Assembly: GCA_020052235.1 (NCBI GenBank)
Contig: JAGVPM010000040.1
Coordinates: 1 to 40,596, forward strand
Source of the DNA: Candidatus Goldiibacteriota bacterium
GTDB taxonomy: Bacteria > Oederibacteriota > JAAXVQ01
Reading direction: 5' to 3'
Length of the DNA stretch: 40,596 nt
How positions within the stretch are numbered: position 1 is the stretch's first letter; the number at the start of each line of letters is the position of its first letter. This document shows, piece by piece, positions 1 through 8,297 of this stretch. The position numbers and the translations under genes are program-made. The notes under the pieces were generated by a model. That model did no database searches. It saw only the letters and a list, made by a program, of their open reading frames with translations, and had not been told where the DNA came from.

Positions 1-2
1 AG

Positions 3-341
3 CGCCGGGTATTTCCGCGGTTTCACATGGATTTGCCGATCGTTTATTCCCGTGAAACCGAGAGTCCAAAATCGGCGCGCCTGGGGAATGCATCCCAGGG
101 CGGGCTTTTGCTCTGTTTGGATGAACAGATATCTCCGGGGGATTGCATTCGCATCCAAATGCATTTGACCGACCCCAAGGCTTCACGCATCCTCGAGGCC
201 GTGGGACGCATCGTGTGGGTATCCCCGGAGCGGAAAGAAGACGGCAGCTATCACGCAGGGTTTGCGTTTGAGGAAATCACAGAGGGCGATTTGAAAACCA
301 TCCGCGGATTCGAAGCGCTGTGGCTGGAACAAGCCGGTTAA
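3..341 (+). CDS. PilZ domain protein, 5'-truncated by window edge
   Basis: The reading frame is open from the window edge, so the gene starts upstream; the first ATG (27) is probably internal. The codons before it read RRVFPRFH, which supplies the RxxxR half of the PilZ c-di-GMP-binding signature (R-V-F-P-R). The second half, (D/N)xSxxG, is present as NASQGG. The beta-barrel core continues to 'GRIVWVSPE' and 'HAGFAFEEI', typical of PilZ domains. Both binding motifs are intact, so c-di-GMP binding is likely. It may be a stand-alone PilZ protein or the C-terminal domain of a longer one; the missing 5' end prevents a decision. It ends 53 bases before ilvE. A second PilZ protein is encoded at 24132-24488. 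Confidence 0.8.
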   Translation, partial: RRVFPRFHMDLPIVYSRETESPKSARLGNASQGGLLLCLDEQISPGDCIRIQMHLTDPKASRILEAVGRIVWVSPERKEDGSYHAGFAFEEITEGDLKTIRGFEALWLEQAG

Positions 342-394
342 AGAAACGGTGCACGAAGCACCTGAAATTGAATTTTTAGGAGGAACACGCAGCT

Positions 395-1315
395 ATGGCA
401 TTTCCCGGTAAAGTCATTTGGATGGATGGAAAATTGGTGCCTTGGGCCGAAGCCAACATTCACGTATTGTCGCATGTGGTGCATTACGGCAGCTGCGCGT
501 TTGACGGCCTGCGCATGTACGCCAACCCCAAGGGCTCGTATATCCTGCGGCTGCGCGAGCATGTTAAGCGTTTGTTTGAATCCACAAAAATTTACCGCAT
601 GCCCATTCCCTACACGGTGGATCAAATTTGCGAAGCCGTCAAGACCACGGTACTGGCCAATGATTTGACCTCGGGCTACATCCGGCCTTTTGCTTTCCGC
701 GGGTACCATTCGCTCGGCGTGAATCCTTTAAATTGTCCCATGGTCACGGCTGTGGCCGCCTGGGAATGGGGCGCCTACTTGGGTGAAGAAGGGTTGAAAA
801 ACGGGGTCTCCGTGCGGATTTCGTCCTGGAACCGGCCCGCCCCAAATACGCTGCCGTCCATGGCCAAGGTGGCGGCCAATTACATGAATTCGCAATTGAT
901 AAAATTGGAAGCCCTGGAAAACGGTTTTGAGGAAGGCATTGCCCTGGATTCGTTCGGGTATATTTCCGAGGGTTCGGGGGAAAATATCTTCATTGTGAAA
1001 AACGGGGTTTTATTTACACCGCCTTCGTCGTCGAGCATTTTGCCCGGCATTACCCGGCATTGCGTATTTCAATTGGCTCGGGAACTGGGCTATGAAGTCC
1101 GCCAGCATGTGCTGCCGCGCGAAAGCCTTTACATTGCCGACGAAGCCTTTATGACCGGAACCGCGGCGGAAATCACGCCCATTGCCAAGGTGGACAATGT
1201 AGCCGTGGGTGAAGGCAAACGCGGCCCGATTACCAAGGCGATCCAGGATGCTTATTTTGGTATTTTAAGGGGGGAACGCGCAGACACGTATCAATGGCTG
1301 GAAAAAGTGCGGTGA
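395..1315 (+). CDS. ilvE: Branched-chain amino acid aminotransferase
   Basis: This is a fold-type IV PLP aminotransferase that interconverts branched-chain 2-oxo acids and Leu, Ile or Val, using glutamate as amino donor, in the cytosol. The 306-residue length is normal for IlvE. The PLP lysine is K158 in 'SMAKVAANYMNS'. The phosphate-binding region 'EGSGENIFIV' and the C-terminal 'GTAAEITPI' are characteristic of IlvE rather than D-amino acid aminotransferase. The start is supported by an AGGAGG SD at 378-383. A PhoH gene follows after 31 bases and may be co-transcribed. No other branched-chain biosynthesis genes are in the window. Confidence 0.95.
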   Translation: MAFPGKVIWMDGKLVPWAEANIHVLSHVVHYGSCAFDGLRMYANPKGSYILRLREHVKRLFESTKIYRMPIPYTVDQICEAVKTTVLANDLTSGYIRPFAFRGYHSLGVNPLNCPMVTAVAAWEWGAYLGEEGLKNGVSVRISSWNRPAPNTLPSMAKVAANYMNSQLIKLEALENGFEEGIALDSFGYISEGSGENIFIVKNGVLFTPPSSSSILPGITRHCVFQLARELGYEVRQHVLPRESLYIADEAFMTGTAAEITPIAKVDNVAVGEGKRGPITKAIQDAYFGILRGERADTYQWLEKVR

Positions 1316-1346
1316 ATTTTAGACTAGTCAAAAGGAGCATCCCAAA

Positions 1347-2657
1347 ATGGTAAAAACGTTTTTATTGGACACCAACGTTCTCTTGCACAATCCGCAGGCC
1401 ATGTCGTCGTTCGGAGACAACCGGGTCATCATTCCCATCGGGGCCCTGGAGGAAATGGATAAATTTAAAAAACTTAACGATGAGAAAGGCAAACATGCGC
1501 GCGCCGTATCGCGCTATATCGACGGATTGCGCACGCAGGGTTCCATTGCGCAGGGCGTTAAAATGGAAAACGGCGGCATCCTTCAGGTGTTGGTGGAATT
1601 TCCCGAGAAACAAATTCCGGGCTTGGACCCGGCCAAGACCGATAACCAAATTATTGCCTTGGCTTTGGCCTTGAAGGAACGCTCGGGTGAGGATATCCGC
1701 ATTGTCACCAAGGACGTGAACATGCGGGTGAAAGCCGATGCCCTGGGCATTACGGCCGAGGATTTTGAGAAAAATAAAGTGAAAATTGAAGAGCTGTATT
1801 CGGGCGTGACCAAATTGTGCGTGCCCGTGGAGGATATTAATAAATTTTTCGCCGACAAAAAGCTCTCGCTCAGCAGCGCGGACGTGTGCCCGAATCAATT
1901 CGTGATTTTGAAAGACGCCAACGGCGGCTCGCAGAGCGCGGTCGGCAAGGTCCTGTGGCCTGAAAAAACTCTGGTTATGCTGAATGAGGGTGAACAGGAA
2001 ATTTGGGGCATAAAAGCAAAAAATCTCCAGCAGAAGCTGGCCATGGAATTATTAATGGATGATAAAATTCCGCTGGTCACCCTGGTGGGCCCGGCCGGAA
2101 CCGGAAAAACCTTGCTGGCCATTGCCTCGGCCCTGCGCAAAACCTTGGATGAAAAAGCCTACCGTAAAATTTTGGTCAGCCGCCCGGTCATTCCCTTGGG
2201 GCGCGACATTGGTTTTCTGCCCGGCACCAAGGAGGAAAAGCTTTCTCCCTGGATGCAGCCGATTTTCGACAACCTGGAATTTTTAATGGACCAAAACGGA
2301 GAATCGGGAGAAACCGGGGAAGGCACGCTGCGGTATATGCTGGAAACCGGAAAAATCGTGTTGGAAGCGGTTACGTACATCCGCGGGCGCACGCTGCCTA
2401 AGCAGTTCATCATCATTGATGAAGCGCAAAATTTAACCCCGCACGAGGTGAAGACTATTGTCTCGCGCGCCGGAGACGAAACTAAAGTGGTTTTAACCGG
2501 GGATCCGTATCAAATCGACAACCCGTATTTGGATTCAAATTCCAATGGGCTGACTTACTTGGTGGAGCTGTTTAAAAATCAGCCCCTGGCCGGGCACATA
2601 ACTTTGTACAAGAGTGAGCGTTCCCAGCTGGCGGCGCTGGCGGCCAAGATTTTGTAA
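1347..2657 (+). CDS. PIN domain-PhoH family ATPase (YlaK/PhoH2 type)
   Basis: This is a cytosolic two-domain protein of 436 residues. An N-terminal PIN-like nuclease domain (about 1-140) begins 'FLLDTNVLLHNP' and keeps acidic residues D8, E35/E36, D99 and D123. A C-terminal PhoH ATPase domain follows, with Walker A GPAGTGKT at 248-255 and Walker B 'FIIIDEAQN'. PhoH2 proteins of this layout have been described as RNA helicase/ribonucleases and are often linked to toxin-antitoxin modules; the exact substrate is not visible here. The SD AAAGGAG at 1331-1337 supports the start. No antitoxin-like ORF precedes it; the upstream neighbour is ilvE. Confidence 0.92.
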   Translation: MVKTFLLDTNVLLHNPQAMSSFGDNRVIIPIGALEEMDKFKKLNDEKGKHARAVSRYIDGLRTQGSIAQGVKMENGGILQVLVEFPEKQIPGLDPAKTDNQIIALALALKERSGEDIRIVTKDVNMRVKADALGITAEDFEKNKVKIEELYSGVTKLCVPVEDINKFFADKKLSLSSADVCPNQFVILKDANGGSQSAVGKVLWPEKTLVMLNEGEQEIWGIKAKNLQQKLAMELLMDDKIPLVTLVGPAGTGKTLLAIASALRKTLDEKAYRKILVSRPVIPLGRDIGFLPGTKEEKLSPWMQPIFDNLEFLMDQNGESGETGEGTLRYMLETGKIVLEAVTYIRGRTLPKQFIIIDEAQNLTPHEVKTIVSRAGDETKVVLTGDPYQIDNPYLDSNSNGLTYLVELFKNQPLAGHITLYKSERSQLAALAAKIL

Positions 2658-2687
2658 AGAGCACCAGCTGCGTTTTGAATATATGAT

Positions 2688-2765
2688 TGTCATTTCGAGC
2701 GAAGCGAGAAATCTGATTTACGTGTTTTTTTAGATTTCTCGTCGCTAACGCTCCTCGAAATGACA
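2688..2765. repeat. GTCAT...ATGAC palindromic intergenic element, copy 1
   Basis: The imperfect inverted repeat has outer arms TGTCATTTCGAG and CTCGAAATGACA. Just inside lie a GCGAAGCGAGAAATCT segment and the opposing AGATTTCTCGTCGC segment. A near-identical copy lies at 37150-37228, and related elements are at 31259-31354 and 40526-40596. It fills most of the gap between the PhoH gene and the next gene. It looks like a REP- or MITE-type dispersed repeat. Confidence 0.85.
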
Positions 2766-2819
2766 TGATATTTATAGGGCACGGTTATTTTTTCAAGACC
2801 GCGGGATAAGGATAATGGT

Positions 2820-4418
2820 ATGCAACGTTGGGCAGGGGGCATAGGGTTGTGGGTGGTTTGCGGTGTGCTCAGCTTGGGCATGACCGCCGCCGCTGATGCC
2901 GAAGGCAAAGTGTGGATTCCCGGCCCGCGGGTGCAGGCGGCTTGCGCCTCTGCGTCCAATACCGGCCAGGCCCAGGCCGCTTTTCGTTACCGCGATTTGG
3001 AAATATTCATTCTGGCTGAAGCCCGGGAATCATTGGGGCAGGTGAAAATCGCCGATCAGTACCGGAGGTATTTGAAAAGTTTTTATCCCAACAGCGCACT
3101 GCTGTTGCAGCTGCCTGCATTTCCCGCCGGCACGCCGGTGATAGAGTCCATAGAGGTGGACCCGGAATGGCCGCGTTTGGTCAGGGAAGGCGTGCGTTTG
3201 GCGCATCAGCCCGCGTTACCGCAAGCCTGGGAGGAATGGTACACCCTGGCCGTGGCTGCGGCCCAAGCGCCGCATGAACCACCGGACCCCGCGGCTCTGC
3301 AGGCGTTTGTTACCCGGAATCCGGCAGCGCCCTTGGCCGGATGGGCAGTATATCAAATGCTTTGGGAACAGCGGTTGCTCAATCCCGAAACTTCATCTTG
3401 GGAAGGGTTTCAAACATTTTGGGCGCAACACAAACCGCATCCCCTGGCAACCGAAGCTTCGGAAGCTTTGGATATACGCTGGTTTTCACCGCGCCGGATC
3501 GCCCGGCAGTCGGTGTTGTTGCCCGGTTGGGGGGAAGAAACCCTGGAACCGGGATTGCGGGAATCATCGCAGGCTTTGTTGTCCGAGACCATTTATCTGC
3601 TGGGCGGTTTGGGTTTTTTAGCCGCTGCCCAGCATCAGTCCCGCGCCGGGAATTTAACCGGGGCAATAATTTTTTTCAACCTGCTGATGCTGAACCACCA
3701 GACCAGCGCCGAGCAGTCTTACGCCACCGCGGCGCGGCGCAATGCGGCGGAGCGTCGGCGGTTTTTATCCGAACGTTTGGATCAGCCCATCGCGGGATCC
3801 GGTACGTTTGAATCCATGACAGTGGAAGCGCCGCCCCCGGATCCTTTGGCAAGGGATTTAATCGTGGCCGTGGGGTATTGCTGGCATAATGCGGGGGATG
3901 CCTGGCAGGATCAGGGATTGGTCCGCGAAGATCAGCTGGAAAATCTGGAACTCAATGTGGACTGGGTTCAGAGCCTATGGGAAACTTCCTGGTCCCCGGC
4001 TTGGCGCGCGGGTGTGGGGGTGGTGCCGCACGGTCAATGGTTTTCGACCCTCGCCGAAGCCCGCACAGATGCGCCGGATGCCTCGGATCTGCGGGTCACG
4101 GAAATGGGCGGGGCTTTGGAAGCGGCGGGCCTCATACGCTGGGATTGGGGCGGGCCTTGGATACAGTTGCGGCTTTCGGCAGGTCCGGGAATCCGCCGGC
4201 GCCAAGTCTCGGGTTCGGGGTTCGATTTCAGTGAACAGGCCAATGCTTGGTTCGGCACTGCGGCCATAGCCTTGGGAGGGGAGAGCGGCGTGTTTTGGCA
4301 GATCGGTTTCAGTGCCGATGATTCATTTCAAACGCACACCGTGCAGCTTCCGGACCGCACGTTAAGCCTTCCCTCGGGCAGTCAGGAAATTCATTTCGGA
4401 TTGGGAGCGTATTTTTAA
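2820..4418 (+). CDS. Exported protein of unknown function with DUF5683-like segment
   Basis: I do not recognise this 532-residue protein as a named family. It starts with a signal peptide (positive start, hydrophobic 'GIGLWVVCGVLSLGMTAAADA'), so it is probably periplasmic or outer-membrane. The middle (about 225-330) contains 'SVLLPGWGEE' followed by two hydrophobic stretches, which resembles the lvPGaGQ pattern of DUF5683 proteins. The C-terminal 200 residues alternate polar and hydrophobic residues with many W/G and end in aromatic 'GLGAYF', as an outer-membrane beta-barrel would; this is inference. The SD (AAGGA near 2807) is weak. Its stop overlaps the next ATG (TAATG), implying translational coupling to the HAD gene. 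Confidence 0.75.
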   Translation: MQRWAGGIGLWVVCGVLSLGMTAAADAEGKVWIPGPRVQAACASASNTGQAQAAFRYRDLEIFILAEARESLGQVKIADQYRRYLKSFYPNSALLLQLPAFPAGTPVIESIEVDPEWPRLVREGVRLAHQPALPQAWEEWYTLAVAAAQAPHEPPDPAALQAFVTRNPAAPLAGWAVYQMLWEQRLLNPETSSWEGFQTFWAQHKPHPLATEASEALDIRWFSPRRIARQSVLLPGWGEETLEPGLRESSQALLSETIYLLGGLGFLAAAQHQSRAGNLTGAIIFFNLLMLNHQTSAEQSYATAARRNAAERRRFLSERLDQPIAGSGTFESMTVEAPPPDPLARDLIVAVGYCWHNAGDAWQDQGLVREDQLENLELNVDWVQSLWETSWSPAWRAGVGVVPHGQWFSTLAEARTDAPDASDLRVTEMGGALEAAGLIRWDWGGPWIQLRLSAGPGIRRRQVSGSGFDFSEQANAWFGTAAIALGGESGVFWQIGFSADDSFQTHTVQLPDRTLSLPSGSQEIHFGLGAYF

Positions 4419-5116
4419 TGAAGCCGCCTTTGCTTATATTATTTGACGTGGACGGAACGCTTATCCGCACCGATGGTGCCGGCGTCCGCGCTTTGAATCA
4501 AGGCTTTTTAGACATCATGGGCTGGGAGAACGCGCTGGGTAATTTTTCTCCGGCAGGGATGACCGATATGGCCATTGCCCATCGGGCGGCGCGTTGGTTC
4601 CGGGGCTCGGAATTAACCCCCGAGGAAATGCAGCAGGTGTTTGAACGTTATTTGGAAATTTTGCCCCGGGAATTGGCGCAATCATCGGGCTACCGGGTAT
4701 TGCCCGGCATTCAACGATTTTTAGAAAAATATAGTCTTCGCGGGGATATTTTGATAGGCTTAGGTACCGGAAATTTGGAAAAAGGCGCGGCGATTAAATT
4801 AGAGCACGGAGGCATCAGTGATTTTTTCCGTTTCGGCGGGTATGGTTCCGATGCGCTTGATCGCACCGAGGTGTTGGCCATGGGAATCAAGCGGGGCGCC
4901 GCGTTAAGCGGCTTGGATATTCTTCTGGAACGCGTCGTGGTGATCGGCGACACCCCCTTGGACGTGGAAGCGGGAAAACAGCTCGGAGCGCGTACCGTGG
5001 CGGTGGCGACCGGGCCGTACCGGGTATCGGAGTTAAAAAGTTTTCAACCCGATTTGGTGTTGGCTCATTTTGACGAGCATGAAAAGATTGATTCCTGTTT
5101 GGAGGGATGGGTATGA
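4418..5116 (+). CDS. HAD-family hydrolase, phosphoglycolate phosphatase-like
   Basis: This 232-residue cytosolic HAD phosphatase has motif I DVDGT with nucleophile D10 and general acid D12. A helical cap (about 18-85) follows, then motif II in 'LIGLGTGN' and motif IV in 'VVVIGDTPLDVEAG'. The usual Lys of motif III is not obvious in 'GYGSDALDRTEVL'; an Arg may take its place. The substrate cannot be predicted and phosphoglycolate is only the nearest family label. It overlaps the upstream gene by one base (TAATG) and the downstream membrane-protein gene by four (ATGA), so these genes are likely one operon. Confidence 0.85.
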   Translation: MKPPLLILFDVDGTLIRTDGAGVRALNQGFLDIMGWENALGNFSPAGMTDMAIAHRAARWFRGSELTPEEMQQVFERYLEILPRELAQSSGYRVLPGIQRFLEKYSLRGDILIGLGTGNLEKGAAIKLEHGGISDFFRFGGYGSDALDRTEVLAMGIKRGAALSGLDILLERVVVIGDTPLDVEAGKQLGARTVAVATGPYRVSELKSFQPDLVLAHFDEHEKIDSCLEGWV

Positions 5117-5517
5117 GCGGAAATCGTTTAAAAGCCAGCCAGGATTTTTGTGCGGTGGCCACGGCCTTGCTGGCCGTGGATTCGGCGATTGTTTTGCTTT
5201 CGTTGGCGGGGAAAATTTGGGCCCATCAACCGTGGGCCAACATGGTCTTTTTGTTGGTGTTCCGCCTGCCCGGCACCGGGTTGACCGGAGCGGTGATGAA
5301 TCCGCAGGCCTTGTTCTCGCCCATCACCATTACCCTGCTTATGACCCTGTGGCCAATACTCATTCAAGGCTGGTGCCTTTTCCTGATTTGGCCGGTTCTG
5401 CGCGGATGGCCGTGGCAAACCCGGTGGATGTATTTTCTTATCAACTTGATTCCTATTTTTGGGCCCGCCGGAGCGTACACGCTGATGAAAACCCAGGAAG
5501 ACCTGGCGTTGGATTGA
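5113..5517 (+). CDS. Small integral membrane protein, unknown function
   Basis: This 134-residue protein has three or four predicted membrane segments ('FCAVATALLAVDSAIVLLSLAG', around 'NMVFLLVF', 'ITLLMTLWPILIQGW' and 'YFLINLIPIFGPAG'). I do not recognise the family. I prefer the ATG at 5113 over the one at 5107: it gives an ATGA overlap with the HAD stop and places the GGAGGG SD (5101-5106) six bases upstream, whereas 5107 would sit directly on the SD. The end overlaps the next ATG as TGATG, so the HAD gene, this gene and the DUF502 gene look translationally coupled. Confidence 0.75.
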   Translation: MSGNRLKASQDFCAVATALLAVDSAIVLLSLAGKIWAHQPWANMVFLLVFRLPGTGLTGAVMNPQALFSPITITLLMTLWPILIQGWCLFLIWPVLRGWPWQTRWMYFLINLIPIFGPAGAYTLMKTQEDLALD

Positions 5518-6251
5518 TGCCCGGCGCCATGCGGGAAAGACAAGCGTTCATGCCTAAGCCGGAAAAAAAGAAAACCTTCCAGAAAATTTTTATTTCCGGA
5601 ATTTTGATTTTAATTCCCATCATGGTCACGCTGTTCATCTTGGGATTTATGTTTAATTTGCTCGACAGCTGGCTTTCGCCGTATGGAGCGCAAATTTTGC
5701 GCACCTTGGGAGTGGACCTGCCGCACGATTGGAAACAAATCCCCGGATTTGGGATTCTGGCGACGTTTATTCTGATTTGCCTGACGGGTTTGTTTGCCTC
5801 CAATTATTTGGGCCGCCGCATGCTGGCCGTGATTGATCAATTCATGGCGTCGCTGCCGTTGATTAATCATGTGTACGGAGGCATGCGCCAGTTGGTCGAT
5901 GCGTTTTCCCAAAGACAGGGCACGGCGTTTAAAACCGTCGTGATGCTGGAATTTCCCAGCCCGGGTATTTGGACCTTGGGCTTTTTGACCACGCCGTCAT
6001 CCACCTGGGCCAAGCGGCATGTATCGGGGGATCTGATGAACGTATTTGTCCCCGCGGCCCCAATTCCCAGCGCGGGCATTTTGGTCATGGTGCCCAGACG
6101 CAAATTGAAAGTGCTGCCGTTATCCGTGGAAGAAGCGTTTAAAATTGTTGCCACCCTGGGCATCGTAGCCGGGAAGGAAAAGGTTCCCGCGCTGCCGGAG
6201 CCGGTTGCGGCACGCTTGATCCGGAAAATTCCGCGGCGGAAAAAAGCCTGA
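5517..6251 (+). CDS. DUF502 family membrane protein
   Basis: This 244-residue protein has two N-terminal membrane helices ('ISGILILIPIMVTLFILGFM' and 'FGILATFILICLTGLFAS') and a C-terminal soluble domain containing 'PLINHVYGGMRQLVDAF' and 'FVPAAPIPSAGILVMVPRRK', hallmarks of DUF502. The frame is open further upstream, but that part only shadows the preceding membrane-protein gene. The ATG at 5517 forms a TGATG overlap with its stop; ATGs at 5529 and 5550 are alternatives. DUF502 proteins lack an established biochemical role. The C-terminus is basic (RRKKA). Confidence 0.88.
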   Translation: MPGAMRERQAFMPKPEKKKTFQKIFISGILILIPIMVTLFILGFMFNLLDSWLSPYGAQILRTLGVDLPHDWKQIPGFGILATFILICLTGLFASNYLGRRMLAVIDQFMASLPLINHVYGGMRQLVDAFSQRQGTAFKTVVMLEFPSPGIWTLGFLTTPSSTWAKRHVSGDLMNVFVPAAPIPSAGILVMVPRRKLKVLPLSVEEAFKIVATLGIVAGKEKVPALPEPVAARLIRKIPRRKKA

Positions 6252-6353
6252 AGCTCACCTCAGCAAATTCGTGTCGGAAAAATAATTTGGCGGTTTTAAG
6301 AACCTTTTAAAATCAGTGGGGTCAGTATAGCGTTGCGCGGGCCTGGAGAGCGT

Positions 6354-7120
6354 ATGACAGAGCCGTGTTACGGTGATTTTGCGAAAATTTATGATCCCAT
6401 GATGGGCGGGCGCTATGTGCGCGCCTGGTGGCAATGGTTCAAGAACGTGCCGGCCCTGCGCATCGCTCAGCCCCGGAGCGTGGCGGATTTGGCGTGCGGG
6501 ACCGGGAAGGCTGCCTTGCGTTTGGCCCGGCCGGGGAAACGCACCTTGTTTTTGGTGGACCGCTCCCAAGGCATGCTGGACATGGCCCAGGCACGGTTGC
6601 CCCAAGCCAGGTGCCTGTGCCAGGACATGACCGCTTTGCAATTGCCGGAATCCGTGGATTTGGCCGTGTGCGTGTTTGGCGGGTTGAATTATTTGGGAAC
6701 CTTGAAAAACGTGGAACGTTTTTCAAGGAAGGTGCGTCGGCAACTTAAGCCCGGAGGCTTTTTTTCTTTGATGCGGCCACCCCCCTTTTTTTAGAGCAGC
6801 ACTTTGGCGCGCGCCGCGATGCTTTTCGCGGGAAAAATTGGGTGTCTTTTTGGCGTTCGGAGTGGGATGCGCGCCGCCGGGCCGCCTGCGTGCAGGTGGA
6901 CAGTTATGAACGCGCGGGGTGGAAGTGGCTGCGGCACCGGCCCGAGGTGCACAGGCATCAGGCATTTGAACGGCAAGCACTGCGGCAACGGCTGCGGCAA
7001 GCCGGATTCACGCGCATCCAAACCGTGGGCCTGCCCGGCGGCCGGGCCGTTTCGCGCCAGGATGCCTATTGGGGATTTTTGGCACATGCGCCCTTGACAA
7101 CCGGGCGGGCAGTTCGTTAA
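6354..7120 (+). pseudogene. SAM-dependent methyltransferase, interrupted by a frameshift
   Basis: The start is ATG 6354 with SD GGAG at 6344-6347. The first frame encodes a class I methyltransferase: motif I 'VADLACGTGKA', then 'LVDRSQGMLDMA', then 'LKPGGFFSL', and stops at 6794. The rest of the family sequence continues in another frame from about 6770 (DAATPLFLEQHFGARRDAFR through 'YWGFLAHAP') to the TAA at 7118-7120. A T7 run at 6759-6765 sits at the junction; one additional T would restore a continuous reading of about 256 codons. It may be a real mutation, homopolymer slippage or a sequencing error. Alone, the first ORF would lack the C-terminal substrate-binding part. Confidence 0.8.
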
Positions 7121-7159
7121 TATTTGAAACCATGCGTGTCCAAATTAAGCAATGATTTC

Positions 7160-7201
7160 ACCGCAGAGACGCAGAGTTCGCTTTCTCTGCGCCTCTGCGG
7201 T
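7160..7201. repeat. Short inverted repeat (ACCGCAGAG family)
   Basis: The arms ACCGCAGAGACGCAGAG (7160-7176) and CTCTGCGCCTCTGCGGT (7185-7201) differ at one position and flank an 8-base loop. The element sits in the gap between the broken methyltransferase gene and the ABC ATPase gene. It has no T-tract, so it is more like a dispersed repeat than a terminator. Only one copy is seen here. Confidence 0.8.
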
Positions 7202-7239
7202 AAATATGCTTTTATTATTAATGATAGGAGTGATGATCA

Positions 7240-8175
7240 GTGATCCGCATTGATGACTTGTCCAAACATTATGGTACGGTCAAAGCCTTGGATGCCATTT
7301 CGTTTGAAGTGCACCAAGGTGAAATTTTGGGGCTGTTGGGGCCCAATGGAGCCGGAAAAAGCACGACTCTGAAAATTCTTTCCGGATATCTGCGCCCGGA
7401 TACCGGCCGCGTGACCCTCAAGGGCCTGGATGTGGTCGAGGAAACCGAGAAAGTCCGCACCCTGATCGGGTATCTCCCGGAATACAATCCCCTCTATCAG
7501 GACTTGTTGGTTTTTGATTACCTGCATTACATTGCCGCCATGCGCGGGATTGATCCCGCGCTGCATGATCAGCGGGTACAGGCCATGGTGGAGGTGTGCG
7601 GGCTGACTCCGGCAGTGAATTTTAAAATCGGAGAGCTCTCCAAGGGCAACCGGCAGCGCGTGGGCCTGGCGCAAGCCATGATTCACGACCCGGAGATATT
7701 GATTCTGGACGAACCGACGGCAGGCCTGGACCCGAATCAGATCGGCGAGATCCGCGACTTGATCAAGCGCCTGGGGCAGAAGAAAACCGTCATTTTATCT
7801 TCGCACATTCTTTCCGAGGTGGAGGCCACCTGCGACCGCGTGGTCATCATCCATCAGGGCAAGGTGGTGGCCGATGCGCAACCCAAGACCTTGCAGGCGC
7901 AGGCCGAAGGCGATGTGAAGATTCACGTTAAGCTGGGGTCGGGGAAACAACGGGAAGTGGCAGCGGCCCTCAAGAGCGTGCCGGGAGTGCTCTCGGTTGA
8001 ACGGGGGGGAGACGAAAGCGACGCAGTATGGAGTTACGATCTTCGTTGCAACCGGGAATCCGATCTGCGGCCGGAGGTGTTTCGGCTGGCTGGCCGGGAA
8101 GGCTGGGCCTTGTATGAACTGCGCCGCGAGGTGGTCAGCCTGGAAGATATTTTCAAACAATTAACGTCCAATTAA
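7240..8175 (+). CDS. ABC transporter ATP-binding protein, GldA/ABC-2 type
   Basis: This is the cytosolic ATPase subunit of an ABC-2 type exporter, 311 residues. Walker A is 'GPNGAGKST', the signature is 'LSKGNRQRV' and Walker B is '[14 protein letters not shown]', followed by the H-loop in 'SSHILSEVE'. A C-terminal extension of about 90 residues is typical of the Nos/Gld subgroup. The start is GTG, supported by the ATAGGAG SD at 7224-7230; ATGs nearby are out of frame. It heads a set with a permease (8298), a GldG-like protein (9084) and a DUF4340 protein (10791), a common gene group in diderm bacteria whose substrate is mostly unknown. Confidence 0.92.
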   Translation: MIRIDDLSKHYGTVKALDAISFEVHQGEILGLLGPNGAGKSTTLKILSGYLRPDTGRVTLKGLDVVEETEKVRTLIGYLPEYNPLYQDLLVFDYLHYIAAMRGIDPALHDQRVQAMVEVCGLTPAVNFKIGELSKGNRQRVGLAQAMIHDPEILILDEPTAGLDPNQIGEIRDLIKRLGQKKTVILSSHILSEVEATCDRVVIIHQGKVVADAQPKTLQAQAEGDVKIHVKLGSGKQREVAAALKSVPGVLSVERGGDESDAVWSYDLRCNRESDLRPEVFRLAGREGWALYELRREVVSLEDIFKQLTSN

Positions 8176-8211
8176 TTTTGGAGACCCGGCACAATGTGTT
8201 TTATTGGCCTT

Positions 8212-8264
8212 TGTAGGGGCGAACTTTATGTTCGCCCGGGCGATCACTTTGGATCGCCCCTACA
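8212..8264. repeat. GTAGGGG...CCCCTAC palindromic element, copy 1 (double hairpin)
   Basis: The outer arms TGTAGGGG and CCCCTACA enclose two hairpins: GGGCGAAC/GTTCGCCC and GGGCGATC/GATCGCCC. It lies between the ATPase and permease genes of one apparent operon, so it would be transcribed. Related single-hairpin copies occur at 16815, 21205, 25756, 27591 and 29152. Confidence 0.85.
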
Positions 8265-8297
8265 TCAATTAAATCAAACGCTTAAGGAGGCGTACGC

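Noticed and set aside
1362-1898. 178-codon minus-strand ORF
   Set aside because: Antisense shadow of the PhoH gene, His/Gln/Phe-rich as expected from codon bias.
5070-5516. Long N-terminal extension of the DUF502 frame
   Set aside because: It is the shadow of the small membrane-protein gene; the TGATG overlap at 5517 and the start of family similarity place the start there or later.
6759-6765. Programmed -1 ribosomal frameshift in the methyltransferase
   Set aside because: The frame and T-run do not form a proper X-XXY-YYZ slippery heptamer and no downstream pseudoknot was seen; simple loss of one T is the easier explanation.
7160-7201. Intrinsic terminator before the ABC ATPase
   Set aside because: Good hairpin but no T-run; the sequence is of the dispersed-repeat type.
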